In this document: positions 19,116-27,612 of the stretch, one piece after another
Layout: each line of letters starts with the position of its first letter
Position numbering within the stretch: the stretch's first letter is position 1
Assembly (NCBI RefSeq): GCF_009811795.1
Contig: NZ_BLJE01000001.1
Span: forward strand, 310,001 to 374,000
Origin: Litoreibacter roseus
Lineage (GTDB): Bacteria; Pseudomonadota; Alphaproteobacteria; Rhodobacterales; Rhodobacteraceae
DNA: 64,000 nt
Direction of reading: 5' to 3'
Notes under the pieces: generated by a model
Seen by the model: only the letters and a program-made list of their open reading frames with translations
Told to the model about the DNA's origin: nothing
The model's database searches: none
Translations under genes and position numbers: made by a program

Positions 19116-19823
19116 ATGGACCGTACGCTCAAAGCACTTTCTCTCATTCTCAGTTACCCGACGCGCGAGCTGCAGCATGCCATGCCCGAGATCAGTGCCG
19201 TTCTGGCCTCGGACACGCGATTGACAGCAGCAGCGCGCCGGGCGTTGCGGCCGCTGGTGGAGGAGCTGGCTGGCCGCGACATCTATGATCTTGAAGAACA
19301 GTTCGTGCTGCTCTTTGACCGGTCGCGGACCCTGTCGCTCAATCTCTTTGAGCATGTGCACGGTGAAAGCCGGGACCGCGGGGGCGCGATGGTGTCCCTG
19401 ATCGAGACCTACCGTGATGGCGGTTTCGATCCGGCGACCTCGGAACTTCCCGATCATCTGCCGGTGTTGCTGGAGTTCCTGTCGACACGGCCCTTTGCGG
19501 ACGCCAAAGAGACTCTGGCCGATGCGGCCCACATCTTCGAGGCTCTGAACGCGCGCCTTGTCCGACGTGAAAGCCCCTATGGCGCCGTCTTCGCCTGTCT
19601 TCTGCAACTGGCTGGCGTCAGGGCGGATGAGAAGACCGTGGCGGATATGCTGGCCCAGCCAGATGACGACCCGACCGATCTGGACGCTCTGGATGAGGTC
19701 TGGGAGGAAAGCGAAGTTCTTTTTGGACCCGATCCGAACGCGGGCTGCCCGCAAGCGCGCGACATGCTGGCGCGTATGGACACCCCCCTCACCCCCGAAC
19801 CCGCGTCCCATGCGGCCGAATAA
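19116..19823 (+). CDS. narJ: Nitrate reductase assembly chaperone
   Basis: A 235-residue TorD/NarJ-family chaperone that binds the NarG N-terminus and helps load the molybdenum cofactor. Typical segments are the opening LKALSLILSYPTRELQ, and LFDRSRTLSLNLFEHVHGESRDRG. The ATG at 19116 is preceded by GGAGGT overlapping the narH end. An in-frame ATG at 18996 lies inside narH and is rejected. It is not part of the mature complex. Confidence 0.95.
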   Translation: MDRTLKALSLILSYPTRELQHAMPEISAVLASDTRLTAAARRALRPLVEELAGRDIYDLEEQFVLLFDRSRTLSLNLFEHVHGESRDRGGAMVSLIETYRDGGFDPATSELPDHLPVLLEFLSTRPFADAKETLADAAHIFEALNARLVRRESPYGAVFACLLQLAGVRADEKTVADMLAQPDDDPTDLDALDEVWEESEVLFGPDPNAGCPQARDMLARMDTPLTPEPASHAAE

Positions 19824-19835
19824 GGAGACTGGGCA

Positions 19836-20612
19836 ATGTTTCTAGACATCGACTATTTCATCTTCGGTATCATGCCATATATCGCGCTGACTGTTCTGAT
19901 CGTGGGGTCCATCGCGCGCTATGAACGAGACCCGTTCACGTGGAAATCCTCGTCCAGCCAGCTGCTGCGCCGCCGGCAATTGTTCTGGGGCTCGGTCCTG
20001 TTTCACGTGGGCATCATCACCGTTTTCGGAGGACACCTGATCGGGCTCTTTACGCCGGTCTGGATACTTGATGCGCTGGGCATTCCCTACGCGCTCAAAC
20101 AGTGGATGGCTGTCCTTCTTGGCGGCACGGCGGGGATCGCTGCGCTGATCGGCGCGACGTTGTTGATCCATCGTCGTGTGACCGACCCCCGGATCTGGCA
20201 GACGACCAGCTTTGCCGATATCGGAATTCTGGTGCTGATCTGGCTGCAGCTCTTCATTGGCCTTGGAACGATTTTCCTGACGCTTCAGCACATGGACGGC
20301 GCCGAAATGGTCCGCTTCATGACCTGGTCGCAAAGTGTGATCCTGCTGAACCTGAATGCATGGGCGATGGTTGTGGACGTGCATTGGCTCTACAAGGCGC
20401 ACATCTTCCTTGGGCTTTTGATCACCATTCTCTTTCCGTTCACACGGCTGGTGCACATGGTGTCGGGCTTTACGGCGCCGTTCCGGTATCTGCTGCGCCC
20501 GGGCTATCAGATTGTCCGCTCTCGTCGTCAAAAGGCACTGCCGAAACACACCGTGCAGCCCAAAGCTCAAGCGCACGCCAACGCGGCTGCGAAACCTCAA
20601 CCCGCGGAGTAA
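19836..20612 (+). CDS. narI: Respiratory nitrate reductase gamma subunit, cytochrome b
   Basis: A 258-residue membrane subunit with five hydrophobic segments that oxidises quinol and anchors NarGH. Haem-ligand histidines appear as pairs, H57 and H67 (FHVGIITVFGGH) and two more in DVHWLYKAHIFLG...RLVHM. It is longer than E. coli NarI (225) because of a basic and Ala-rich C-terminal tail after about residue 225. It lies 12 bp after narJ. Confidence 0.97.
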   Translation: MFLDIDYFIFGIMPYIALTVLIVGSIARYERDPFTWKSSSSQLLRRRQLFWGSVLFHVGIITVFGGHLIGLFTPVWILDALGIPYALKQWMAVLLGGTAGIAALIGATLLIHRRVTDPRIWQTTSFADIGILVLIWLQLFIGLGTIFLTLQHMDGAEMVRFMTWSQSVILLNLNAWAMVVDVHWLYKAHIFLGLLITILFPFTRLVHMVSGFTAPFRYLLRPGYQIVRSRRQKALPKHTVQPKAQAHANAAAKPQPAE

Positions 20613-20617
20613 GTCAT

Positions 20618-21415
20618 ATGAACTCAGCACTTTTCCCTGATCTGGTTGTGAACGGTGAGGCGGTTCCACACACGGTTGTGGCGGCTGAAACCCAGAACCA
20701 TGACGCCCCGGCGGGCAAACCGGGGCTGGCTTGGCGCAAAGCTGCAAACGCCGTGGCCATCCGGACCCTGCTTTTGCAAGAGGCCAAGGCGCGCAATCTG
20801 AGGCCAGTGTGCCAAGAGGTCAGTCCGGGTCGGTTCGAAACCGATGAGGAGGCCCTGATCCGGGGGCTTCTGGATACGGTGGTCCATGTCGAGGCCCCGG
20901 ATGAGGACGCCGTGCGCGCTGAGTGGGAAAAAGACCCGACCCGCTTCAGGGCACCGCCCCTCTGGGAGGTGTCCCATATCCTGTGTGCTTGTGACCCTCG
21001 GGACGTGGATGCCACGCAGATCGCCCGGGATCGGGCGCGGGCTCTGACTGAACTGGCCCTCGCGAACGGCACTGATTTTGCGGCGCTTGCCACGCAGGAA
21101 AGCGACTGCGCCTCAAAGGCGTCCGGTGGCGCGCTTGGCCAGCTTGGGCCGGGTGACACCGTGCCTGAATTCGAAGCCGTTCTGCGGGGAATGCGAGCGG
21201 GCGAGGTGACATCGGCACCCATTCTCACGCGGCACGGTTGGCATATCGTGCGGATGGATGCCGTTGCAATGGGGGCCGTGCTTCCCTTTGAGACGGTCCG
21301 ACAAAAGATCACGGATGCTATGGAAAAGGCGGCATGGGCCAGTCAGGCCCGATCATTCGTGGACAGCCTTGTCGCGTCGGCCGAGATAGCCGGCGCGGAT
21401 CTCCGACCCATTTAG
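20618..21415 (+). CDS. Parvulin-type peptidyl-prolyl isomerase of the nar operon
   Basis: A 265-residue protein with a rotamase (PpiC) domain in its second half (about 105-215; WEVSHILCA, GGALGQLGPGDTVPEFE, TRHGWHIVRMD). It has no signal peptide, so it should be cytoplasmic. Genes of this kind follow narGHJI in many nitrate reducers and are thought to help NarG fold. I start it at the ATG at 20618, 5 bp after narI; the longer frame back to 20102 runs through narI and is a shadow. Confidence 0.85.
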   Translation: MNSALFPDLVVNGEAVPHTVVAAETQNHDAPAGKPGLAWRKAANAVAIRTLLLQEAKARNLRPVCQEVSPGRFETDEEALIRGLLDTVVHVEAPDEDAVRAEWEKDPTRFRAPPLWEVSHILCACDPRDVDATQIARDRARALTELALANGTDFAALATQESDCASKASGGALGQLGPGDTVPEFEAVLRGMRAGEVTSAPILTRHGWHIVRMDAVAMGAVLPFETVRQKITDAMEKAAWASQARSFVDSLVASAEIAGADLRPI

Positions 21416-21433
21416 CCCGGGGAGGGCAGGATC

Positions 21434-22003
21434 ATGGGCAAACACATTCCTCTGGCCAATCGGGTCACCTGTCTGGATCCCAGGGTTGTGTGTCTGCTTG
21501 GTACACCGCTGGAGTTCATCCACGAGGACAATCTGCGGGAGCGGGAGATCTGCGTGATGTTTGATGCGATTGCGCAAGGTGACGCGTCAGGGGATGTTGT
21601 CACGGCTGTATTAAACTACCTGACCTGCGAGCTTCCTCTTCACCTCAAGGATGAGGAAGAAGATCTCTTCCCGCTGCTCAAACGCAGATGCGAGCCTGAG
21701 GACGAGATCGAGAAAGTGATCGCGACGCTGTTATCAGCCCATGCGCGCGCTGACAGGCACACGTCGGAGATTGCAGCACTGCTTGCAGATTTGCGAGAGA
21801 CGTCCCGTTCGCCAAACCATAAAGAGCGGGGTGCTCTGGTGAAATTCGCCTTGCGTGCGCGCAAACATGTCAGTCTGGAAAACGCGGTCATCCTGCCGTT
21901 TGCCCGGTTGCGGCTGACCGAAAGCGACCTTGAGACACTTTACATCCGCATGTGCCAGCGTCGCGGGTTGGATCATCTGAAAGGGACGCAGGATGTGGAG
22001 TAA
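21434..22003 (+). CDS. Hemerythrin-domain protein
   Basis: A 189-residue protein with a hemerythrin/HHE-type cation-binding pattern: FIHEDNLRE near residue 30, ELPLHLKDEEEDLFP near 70, AHARADRH near 100 and RKHVSLENAVILPF near 145. These His/Glu residues suggest a di-iron centre. In a nitrate-respiration operon a role in nitric-oxide or oxygen sensing, or in protecting iron-sulfur sites, is plausible but inferred. It begins 18 bp after the ppiC-type gene. Confidence 0.8.
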   Translation: MGKHIPLANRVTCLDPRVVCLLGTPLEFIHEDNLREREICVMFDAIAQGDASGDVVTAVLNYLTCELPLHLKDEEEDLFPLLKRRCEPEDEIEKVIATLLSAHARADRHTSEIAALLADLRETSRSPNHKERGALVKFALRARKHVSLENAVILPFARLRLTESDLETLYIRMCQRRGLDHLKGTQDVE

Positions 22004-22063
22004 TCCCTTTGAAGCTGGCGCGGAACAATGACCATCCGACACACGCTAGGGAAGGACCGACCG

Positions 22064-22582
22064 ATGAGAATTGCATATACTATGGCCTCTGGCAGGGGCG
22101 ATACGGATCTCCTTCTTCTTGAGGTCTCCCAAAGGCTTACGGCGGACGGTATCCGGTGTGCCGGTACCGTGCAGATCAACACGATCCGTGCGGCTGGCTC
22201 TTGCGATATGGATGTGAGGGTGCTGCCAGACGGACCAACGCTGCGCATCTCGCAAAATCTGGGGTCTGCATCAAGAGGGTGCCGCCTTGATCCCTCGTCA
22301 CTTGAGGCGGCAGTGGGTCAGGTGGCCACGGTGCTGGAATTTGGTGCCGACCTTTTGATCGTGAACAAGTTTGGCAAGCACGAGGCGGACGGGCGGGGCT
22401 TTCGCGACGTGATTGCTCAGGCCATCGGGCGCGACATTCCCGTGCTGGTCGGCGTCAATGCCCTGAATCTTGAGGCATTCAAGGCGTTCGCCGGACCAGA
22501 GGCTAGCCCGTTGGCGCCATCTGCAGAGACGATTTGCCAGTGGGTGAAATCAGATCCGACCTGCCGCAGCGCGGTCGCCTGA
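22064..22582 (+). CDS. DUF2478 family protein
   Basis: A 172-residue protein of the DUF2478 family, often found near molybdenum-related genes. It begins MRIAYTMASGRGDTDLLLLE and has DLLIVNKFGKHEADGRGF, reminiscent of NTPase-like folds, but I see no confident P-loop. The ATG at 22064 has GGAAGGA upstream; an in-frame start at 22028 is less likely. Its place at the end of the nar operon fits a role in molybdenum handling, which is inferred. It converges with the sulfotransferase gene. Confidence 0.75.
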   Translation: MRIAYTMASGRGDTDLLLLEVSQRLTADGIRCAGTVQINTIRAAGSCDMDVRVLPDGPTLRISQNLGSASRGCRLDPSSLEAAVGQVATVLEFGADLLIVNKFGKHEADGRGFRDVIAQAIGRDIPVLVGVNALNLEAFKAFAGPEASPLAPSAETICQWVKSDPTCRSAVA

Positions 22583-22607
22583 TGGTCCAGGGCACCCGAA
22601 TCTGCGG

Positions 22608-23504
22608 CTAAGCCTCTTGGTTTGGGGCGTGCCCTGTGGCCCCGTATTCCAGCCAACGCCGGTCATTGGGTGCCAAATGCGCGTCCATCATATCGTTGTA
22701 TGCGGCCAGTTCTTTCGGGGTCAGCTGCCCTTCCCATTTGCCGCTGGTGCCGCTGTGGAAGAACGCGTCATCCGATTTGAAGAACCCTTTGCCGCCAGAC
22801 GGTGCAAAGCGTTCGGGGTTGGCCTTCATGTTGGCGAAGGTAGCAGCTTGAACCAGCGTGTTCATCAACTCAGGGGGGTGTGAAATGTCCAGCAACTCAC
22901 TCACTCTGGCAAACGTGCCTGCCAGATCGCGGGTCATGTCTGCGTAGTGAAACAAGGACACATTGGGCCGGTCCGCGAGTGCGGCTGCCGCTTGGTAGTG
23001 GCGGATGATATGCGCCAGCGGCATTGCGTCCGTGTCAAACCCTTCCGGGCCGCCGTCCAGAAAGCGGCGGAATGTGATACGGTCCGGATCGTCTTCCGGG
23101 TACCACAGGTCGAACCACGGCACCGGAAGGTTACGAACATGCGTGCGGTACGAGAAATGCGCATCCAGCGGGTGGCGGAACACGCAAATGTATTGCGCCT
23201 GATCATCCAGTGGCAATCCGTCCATGGGCGTATGGCTTTTCATGCTGCGCCGTGAGGTCATCTTTTCCAGTCGATCCGCGATCTCCGGCATCTCGCGCAC
23301 GCGGATATCGACCCAAGGCATTCTTATGGATAACTCCGTTTCGACTTCGGGATCGCCGGACAGCAGCAGGGCCACGATGGTCTGCATCCATGTCGTCCCG
23401 CATTTCGGCGGCGTGACAACGAGCACATCATCCGGGCGCATGTTCACCATGTCCCACCGCCTGTTGTCTGTCAGCGCACCAAGGTAGAGCTTACGATCGG
23501 TCAT
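22608..23504 (-). CDS. Sulfotransferase domain protein
   Basis: A 298-residue cytosolic sulfotransferase-type protein that would use PAPS as donor. The 5'-phosphosulfate loop PPKCGTTWMQT lies near residue 33, the 3'-phosphate region ICVFRHPLDAHFSY near 106, and GGKGFFKSDD near the C-terminus. The acceptor is unknown. It stands alone in orientation with the next gene 113 bp away, so context gives no hint of the substrate. Confidence 0.88.
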   Translation of the reverse strand: MTDRKLYLGALTDNRRWDMVNMRPDDVLVVTPPKCGTTWMQTIVALLLSGDPEVETELSIRMPWVDIRVREMPEIADRLEKMTSRRSMKSHTPMDGLPLDDQAQYICVFRHPLDAHFSYRTHVRNLPVPWFDLWYPEDDPDRITFRRFLDGGPEGFDTDAMPLAHIIRHYQAAAALADRPNVSLFHYADMTRDLAGTFARVSELLDISHPPELMNTLVQAATFANMKANPERFAPSGGKGFFKSDDAFFHSGTSGKWEGQLTPKELAAYNDMMDAHLAPNDRRWLEYGATGHAPNQEA

Positions 23505-23617
23505 ATCTTCACCTCACACATGCGTTTTGATCAGCAGAGGTTGGATACGAGCAAAATACAACAAAAACTGATGATGCGGTGGCTTGATGGTGAGCCGTCC
23601 GGAACGGGCCGTTTTGA

Positions 23618-24508
23618 TCAGTTCGTGCTCCAGCTTTCGACAATGTCGGTATTTGCAGCCATCCAGCTTTGCGCGGCTTCGCGTGCACTCATGCCGTCAA
23701 CATTCATGAGCCGGTCCATTTCGGTGACGTCCGCTACGTCGAAGCGGATGCCCTGCAGAAGCTGCATCGTCTCTGCGCTCAGCTTGTCGCGCAGTTGCTC
23801 ATGGCCAATCAGATACGCGGTGTCGGGATCGCCGTAGGCATTTTTGGGTTCGGTCAGGGGCCTGATGTCGTAGACGGCGTTGATCCATTGCGGCTGCCAG
23901 AGGGGAAGGACGACCCATTCCTTTTTCTCGACGGCCGTGCGGAAGGTGTCCAGCCATTCTGACGGCTCTGCGGCGATAAGTTCATAGCCCGCATCTTCAA
24001 GCCCGTAGGCCTCCATCACGCGGCGGGCGCCGGTGGTCAGGCCCGTCGCCTCGGGCAGAGATATGATTGTGTTCGGCATGATTGCAGCGACCTTTGGCTT
24101 GGTCAGATCGGCGACAGACGACAGGACGCTTTCAGGTATGTAGGACGGCACGGCCCAGAAGAATTTTGCTTCTTCGTAGATTGGTGCGATCTCAAAGGTG
24201 ACATCTTCGACGGGCTCGTAAAGTGTGCCATGCGCCGAGGGCAGCCATGCGGCGGCCAGCATATCCACATCACCTGCGCCGAGTTGCGGGAAGATCTCGT
24301 CGTGGGGTCCTTCAACGACATCTACGGTGTACCCCTCCTGTTCAAGGACCTCCTGTACAACGCCCCCCACGACCGCATAGAAACTCAGGCCGACCTGACC
24401 CAGCACGATGGTGTCTTGATCGTCTGATGCGGCGCGCATCTGGTTTGGCAAGACTGTCGCTGCCAGCATGGCCGTGGCGAAAGTGGTCTGACGAAATGCG
24501 TTGGTCAT
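23618..24508 (-). CDS. Glycine betaine/proline-type ABC substrate-binding protein (orphan)
   Basis: A 296-residue periplasmic protein of the OpuAC family, with a signal peptide (residues 1-26, ending MRAASDD). The fold is recognisable from IVLGQVGLSFYAVVGGVV, LGAGDVDMLAAAWLPSAHG and WVVLPLWQPQWINAVYDIRPL. The tryptophans fit an aromatic cage for quaternary amines. No permease or ATPase gene is nearby, so it either serves a transporter encoded elsewhere or acts alone. Confidence 0.88.
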   Translation of the reverse strand: MTNAFRQTTFATAMLAATVLPNQMRAASDDQDTIVLGQVGLSFYAVVGGVVQEVLEQEGYTVDVVEGPHDEIFPQLGAGDVDMLAAAWLPSAHGTLYEPVEDVTFEIAPIYEEAKFFWAVPSYIPESVLSSVADLTKPKVAAIMPNTIISLPEATGLTTGARRVMEAYGLEDAGYELIAAEPSEWLDTFRTAVEKKEWVVLPLWQPQWINAVYDIRPLTEPKNAYGDPDTAYLIGHEQLRDKLSAETMQLLQGIRFDVADVTEMDRLMNVDGMSAREAAQSWMAANTDIVESWSTN

Positions 24509-24663
24509 GTATTTGGTCCTTTCCTACGGTGTGAAGGGTTATCCCGGTACACCAACAGATGGGAATTGCCGCCGCGCGGAGTAGGTATGAACGCCGAAAA
24601 AAGTGCTCGGTTGCCACGAATGATGGATGCGTGACGTCTTGGGCGTGCAAACCAGCCAGTGTT

Positions 24664-25482
24664 TCAACCGTCGAGGAAATTGATCAATTTGCGTAATACG
24701 CGGTCGGGCGCCTCAAGCTGTGGCAAGTGTCCGACGCCGGGTATGGTCTCAAACCCGGCCTTGGGCATCTTTTCGGACAGGGCGCGGCCGCGCTCAAGCG
24801 GGATCCACGGATCATCCTCCCCCCACAGAATGTGCACGGGGCTTCGAACGTCACCGAACATGGGTTCAACCTCTGCCGTGTAGCGCTCGTCCGCCTGCGC
24901 GAACTGCCTGTAGAAGCTTCCGTGCCCGTCTTCTGTCAACCAAGGCGCAACCAATGCATCGAAATCTTCCGTTGCGATATCGGACACCAGCGCGCCCTGA
25001 ATATAGGCCCGGACCACCGCCGCGTGGATGTGAGGCGGCAGGCCGGTAAAGGCCTCCACATGACGCCCGACATGGTCGAAAAAATCGGATCCCCACGGAC
25101 GCATTGCGACGACATTCAACAACACATAGCGCCTGTACTCAACCCGGTGCAGCAGATGGGCCCGCAAGGTCGTGGCCCCACCGAAATCATGGGCGACCAC
25201 ATGGGGTCGCTCCAGCCCCCAGTGTCCCAACATGTAAGCGAACACCTCACCCTGAACATCGAGTGAGGTGCGCTGATCGGCGCGTTTTTCCGACTGCCCG
25301 TAGCCGGGCATATCGTACCAATGAACGTGAAAGCGTTTTGCCAGCTCCGGGATCACCCGGTGCCAGGAATAGGAGGACCAAGGCCAGCCATGGGCCAGAA
25401 CCAACGCTGGACCATCCCCGGCGCTGCCCGCCGCCACTTTGCCAGCGGGCGTAGATATGGTCTGATCAAGGGTCCAGATCAT
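24664..25482 (-). CDS. Alpha/beta hydrolase, dehalogenase/epoxide-hydrolase-like
   Basis: A 272-residue alpha/beta hydrolase. HGWPWSSYSWH forms the oxyanion region near residue 31. The nucleophile elbow is VAHDFGGATTLR, with Asp rather than Ser, as in haloalkane dehalogenases and epoxide hydrolases. The acid/His part is ILWGEDDPWIP and PGVGHLPQLEAP. The substrate is unknown. It lies downstream of the SnoaL-like and ABM genes in the same direction; the 89-bp gap makes co-transcription possible. Confidence 0.88.
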   Translation of the reverse strand: MIWTLDQTISTPAGKVAAGSAGDGPALVLAHGWPWSSYSWHRVIPELAKRFHVHWYDMPGYGQSEKRADQRTSLDVQGEVFAYMLGHWGLERPHVVAHDFGGATTLRAHLLHRVEYRRYVLLNVVAMRPWGSDFFDHVGRHVEAFTGLPPHIHAAVVRAYIQGALVSDIATEDFDALVAPWLTEDGHGSFYRQFAQADERYTAEVEPMFGDVRSPVHILWGEDDPWIPLERGRALSEKMPKAGFETIPGVGHLPQLEAPDRVLRKLINFLDG

Positions 25483-25571
25483 GGTCCGCTCTTTCCTATG
25501 CTCCGTTTGGGACGCCAGCGCTTCAGGGCAATCAGGATTTTATCTGATCACATCCTTTGCGCAAATGACTT

Positions 25572-26108
25572 TTATCCGCCCGTCATTACGGCGAGATCGC
25601 CATTGGCCCAAAGATTGTCGATCGTCATGCGGGACATCACCCACTGATCGCCTTCCCGGACCAGATCAATCTGGTACTGGTTCATCATCATGAAATGACG
25701 GGTGTTATCGACGACCGGCAGGTGTTGCGCCTCGACCAGAGCATAGAGCGTGGCGCTGTCCCCCTGAACGTCGACCCGTGCATTGGTCACGGAATGCGAT
25801 GTGGTGAAGGCCGACGCGAACGGTACAAGTGCCCCCACGATGCCGTCACGGCCTTCCAGAACCGGAAATTGCATGCCGACCTTGGCCGCCGCGGGTGTGA
25901 AATCGGCGATCCCGTTTTCCGAAAATGCCGACGCTATGAGCGCGCCGTCGTCGGTGTCCATCCCGTTTGTAAACCGGATCAGCGCATCCGTAACCGCATG
26001 ATGGTCTGCCACTTCGGATGTTGGGGCGACGTCTTCGGCGGGTGTGCCGGTGGTAAGAAACGCGCTGGTCAGAGTGGCGAGTGCAACAGATTTGGTGGAG
26101 CTTAACAT
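25572..26108 (-). CDS. Secreted SnoaL/NTF2-like protein
   Basis: A 178-residue protein with a signal peptide (residues 1-24) followed by an NTF2-like fold of the SnoaL type: VTDALIRFTNGMDTDDGALIASAFSENGIADF and a C-terminal RMTIDNLWANGD. This fold is used by isomerases, hydratases and dehydratases, but no specific activity can be read. It lies 26 bp after the ABM-domain gene and is likely co-transcribed with it. Confidence 0.8.
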   Translation of the reverse strand: MLSSTKSVALATLTSAFLTTGTPAEDVAPTSEVADHHAVTDALIRFTNGMDTDDGALIASAFSENGIADFTPAAAKVGMQFPVLEGRDGIVGALVPFASAFTTSHSVTNARVDVQGDSATLYALVEAQHLPVVDNTRHFMMMNQYQIDLVREGDQWVMSRMTIDNLWANGDLAVMTGG

Positions 26109-26134
26109 GATCGTCTCCTTTTGTTTTCAGCGGG

Positions 26135-26497
26135 TCAGTTGGGCAGGTCGAAGTCTACGGTGCGCGCTCCTGCACCTTCGAAAAGGCCGTAGGGGCGCCA
26201 ATAGGCAAGGGTAGATTCCCCATCGAGCGGCTCCGCGATTTCTTGATAGAACCGCTGCATATGAGGTGTCTGTGTGTGCGCTGTCTCGGCCGCCTTGCTT
26301 ACGAATGTTTCGATGAACAGAAATTTCGTCGGATCGTCGGGATCCTGAAACATCTGGACATTTACGTTGCCTTCCTCCGCCAGAACGTCGCGCAGGATGC
26401 GGTTGACCACCTCTTTGGCGTGGTCCTGCTGACCGGGTTTTGTCTGGAACTGCACCACGATGGTGATGGGCTCGGTTTTCGCTACGATATCTTTCAT
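26135..26497 (-). CDS. ABM-domain monooxygenase-like protein
   Basis: A 120-residue protein of the antibiotic-biosynthesis monooxygenase (ABM) ferredoxin-like fold: ITIVVQFQTKPGQQDHAKEV, FQDPDDPTKFLFIETFVSK and HTQTPHMQRFYQ. Members are small cofactor-free oxygenases or quinol-modifying proteins. It is transcribed divergently from a LysR-family regulator that probably controls it. A GAGAG ribosome-binding site precedes the ATG at 26497. Confidence 0.85.
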   Translation of the reverse strand: MKDIVAKTEPITIVVQFQTKPGQQDHAKEVVNRILRDVLAEEGNVNVQMFQDPDDPTKFLFIETFVSKAAETAHTQTPHMQRFYQEIAEPLDGESTLAYWRPYGLFEGAGARTVDFDLPN

Positions 26498-26567
26498 GGG
26501 TCTCTCTTTCGTTTGGACTTCGGTGTCCGTTTGCGTTGAAGAGAAGATGGGCTAAGTCTGAAAAGAT

Positions 26568-26597
26568 GATAATTGCATATCTGGTTGAATGATTATC
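26568..26597. promoter_or_regulatory. Candidate LysR operator
   Basis: GATAAT (26568-26573) and ATTATC (26592-26597) are inverted arms in the 122-bp divergent region between the ABM gene and the LysR gene. This is the expected place for a LysR site, but the arms are short and AT-rich, so the call is tentative. Confidence 0.3.
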
Positions 26598-26619
26598 AAC
26601 GTCTGGTCCACAATTGGGT

Positions 26620-27510
26620 ATGGACCAGCTCAACGATCATTCCGTCTTCGCGGCTGTGACAGAGGCCGGGGGCTTCAGCTCGGCGGCACGTCGGCTTGGC
26701 ATCACGGCCTCGGGTGCGTCAAAAAGCGTGGGGCGGCTGGAGGCGCGGCTTGGCGTTCGGCTTTTCACGCGCACAACTCGCAAGGTCTCGCTGACCGAAG
26801 AGGGTCAACAGTTCTATGCCCGCGTGCGTGCAATTCTGGATGATATTTCGGAAGCCGAAGCGGAGATACAGAACACACGCGCAGATCTTCGGGGTCGGGT
26901 TCGGATCGATATGCCCGCGATGCTGGGGCAGGGCGTGGTGATGGGGCACTTGCTGGATTTCAAACGGACACACCCCGGCGTCGATCTGGATATCCGCTTC
27001 AATGATCATATCAGCGATCTGGTCGAACAGGGCATTGATCTGGCCTTTCGGATCGGCGAGCTGCCAGACACCAGCTTGCACGCACGGAAAGTGATGGACA
27101 CGACATGGCTGACCTGCGCGGCCCCCGGCTATCTGGATCGGCACGGCCCGCCGGAAAGGCCTGCGGATCTGGGTGATCACAGTTGTGCCAGCTATATATT
27201 CAAGGGATCTGGCCGCGCTTTCCAATGGCGGTTCACGATCAATGACCGCCCGGTTCGTTTTGAACCGCCGCAGCATCTTTGCGTGAATGACGGAAATGCG
27301 TATCTCGCCGTCGCGCGATCCGGGCTGGCGATTGTTCAGGATCTTGATTTTAATCTGACCGCTGATCTGAAGGGCGGCACCCTTGTAGAGGTGATGCAGA
27401 CGTTCAAGAGCGCGGGCCCTCCGGTCTCTATCGTCTACCCTGATGGTCGCCACTTGCCCCGCAGAGTGCGTGCGGTCTTTGATCATCTTGTGACCCGCAT
27501 GCTGCTCTAA
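26620..27510 (+). CDS. LysR-family transcriptional regulator
   Basis: A 296-residue regulator. The N-terminal winged helix-turn-helix covers about 1-60 (FAAVTEAGGFSSAARRLGIT and RLFTRTTRKVSLTEEG). The C-terminal effector domain (about 88-290) is periplasmic-binding-protein-like. I chose the ATG at 26620; a TTG two codons earlier is possible. Its divergent position suggests it controls the ABM-SnoaL-hydrolase genes, with an unknown effector. Confidence 0.92.
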   Translation: MDQLNDHSVFAAVTEAGGFSSAARRLGITASGASKSVGRLEARLGVRLFTRTTRKVSLTEEGQQFYARVRAILDDISEAEAEIQNTRADLRGRVRIDMPAMLGQGVVMGHLLDFKRTHPGVDLDIRFNDHISDLVEQGIDLAFRIGELPDTSLHARKVMDTTWLTCAAPGYLDRHGPPERPADLGDHSCASYIFKGSGRAFQWRFTINDRPVRFEPPQHLCVNDGNAYLAVARSGLAIVQDLDFNLTADLKGGTLVEVMQTFKSAGPPVSIVYPDGRHLPRRVRAVFDHLVTRMLL

Positions 27511-27612
27511 CGCATAGGGGTCATTTGGTGGGAGAGAGCAAGCTGGCCCTATGTGAGGACGTTCGCGGCTGTGCGGAACGTTGGATGTCGCGCAGGTTTG
27601 GCCGACCTCAGA

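Noticed and set aside
17477-19147. 556-codon open frame antisense to narH
   Set aside because: Mirror of narH, which has its cysteine clusters intact; no ribosome-binding site or domain.
22588-22636. CAGGGCAC...GTGCCCTG pairing between DUF2478 and the sulfotransferase gene
   Set aside because: The loop is 33 bases and no U-run follows; not convincing as a terminator.
27171-27181. GGTGATCACA, similar to the sucC/sdhC palindrome
   Set aside because: Inside the LysR coding sequence, single copy and one mismatch; no partner at 21 bp.
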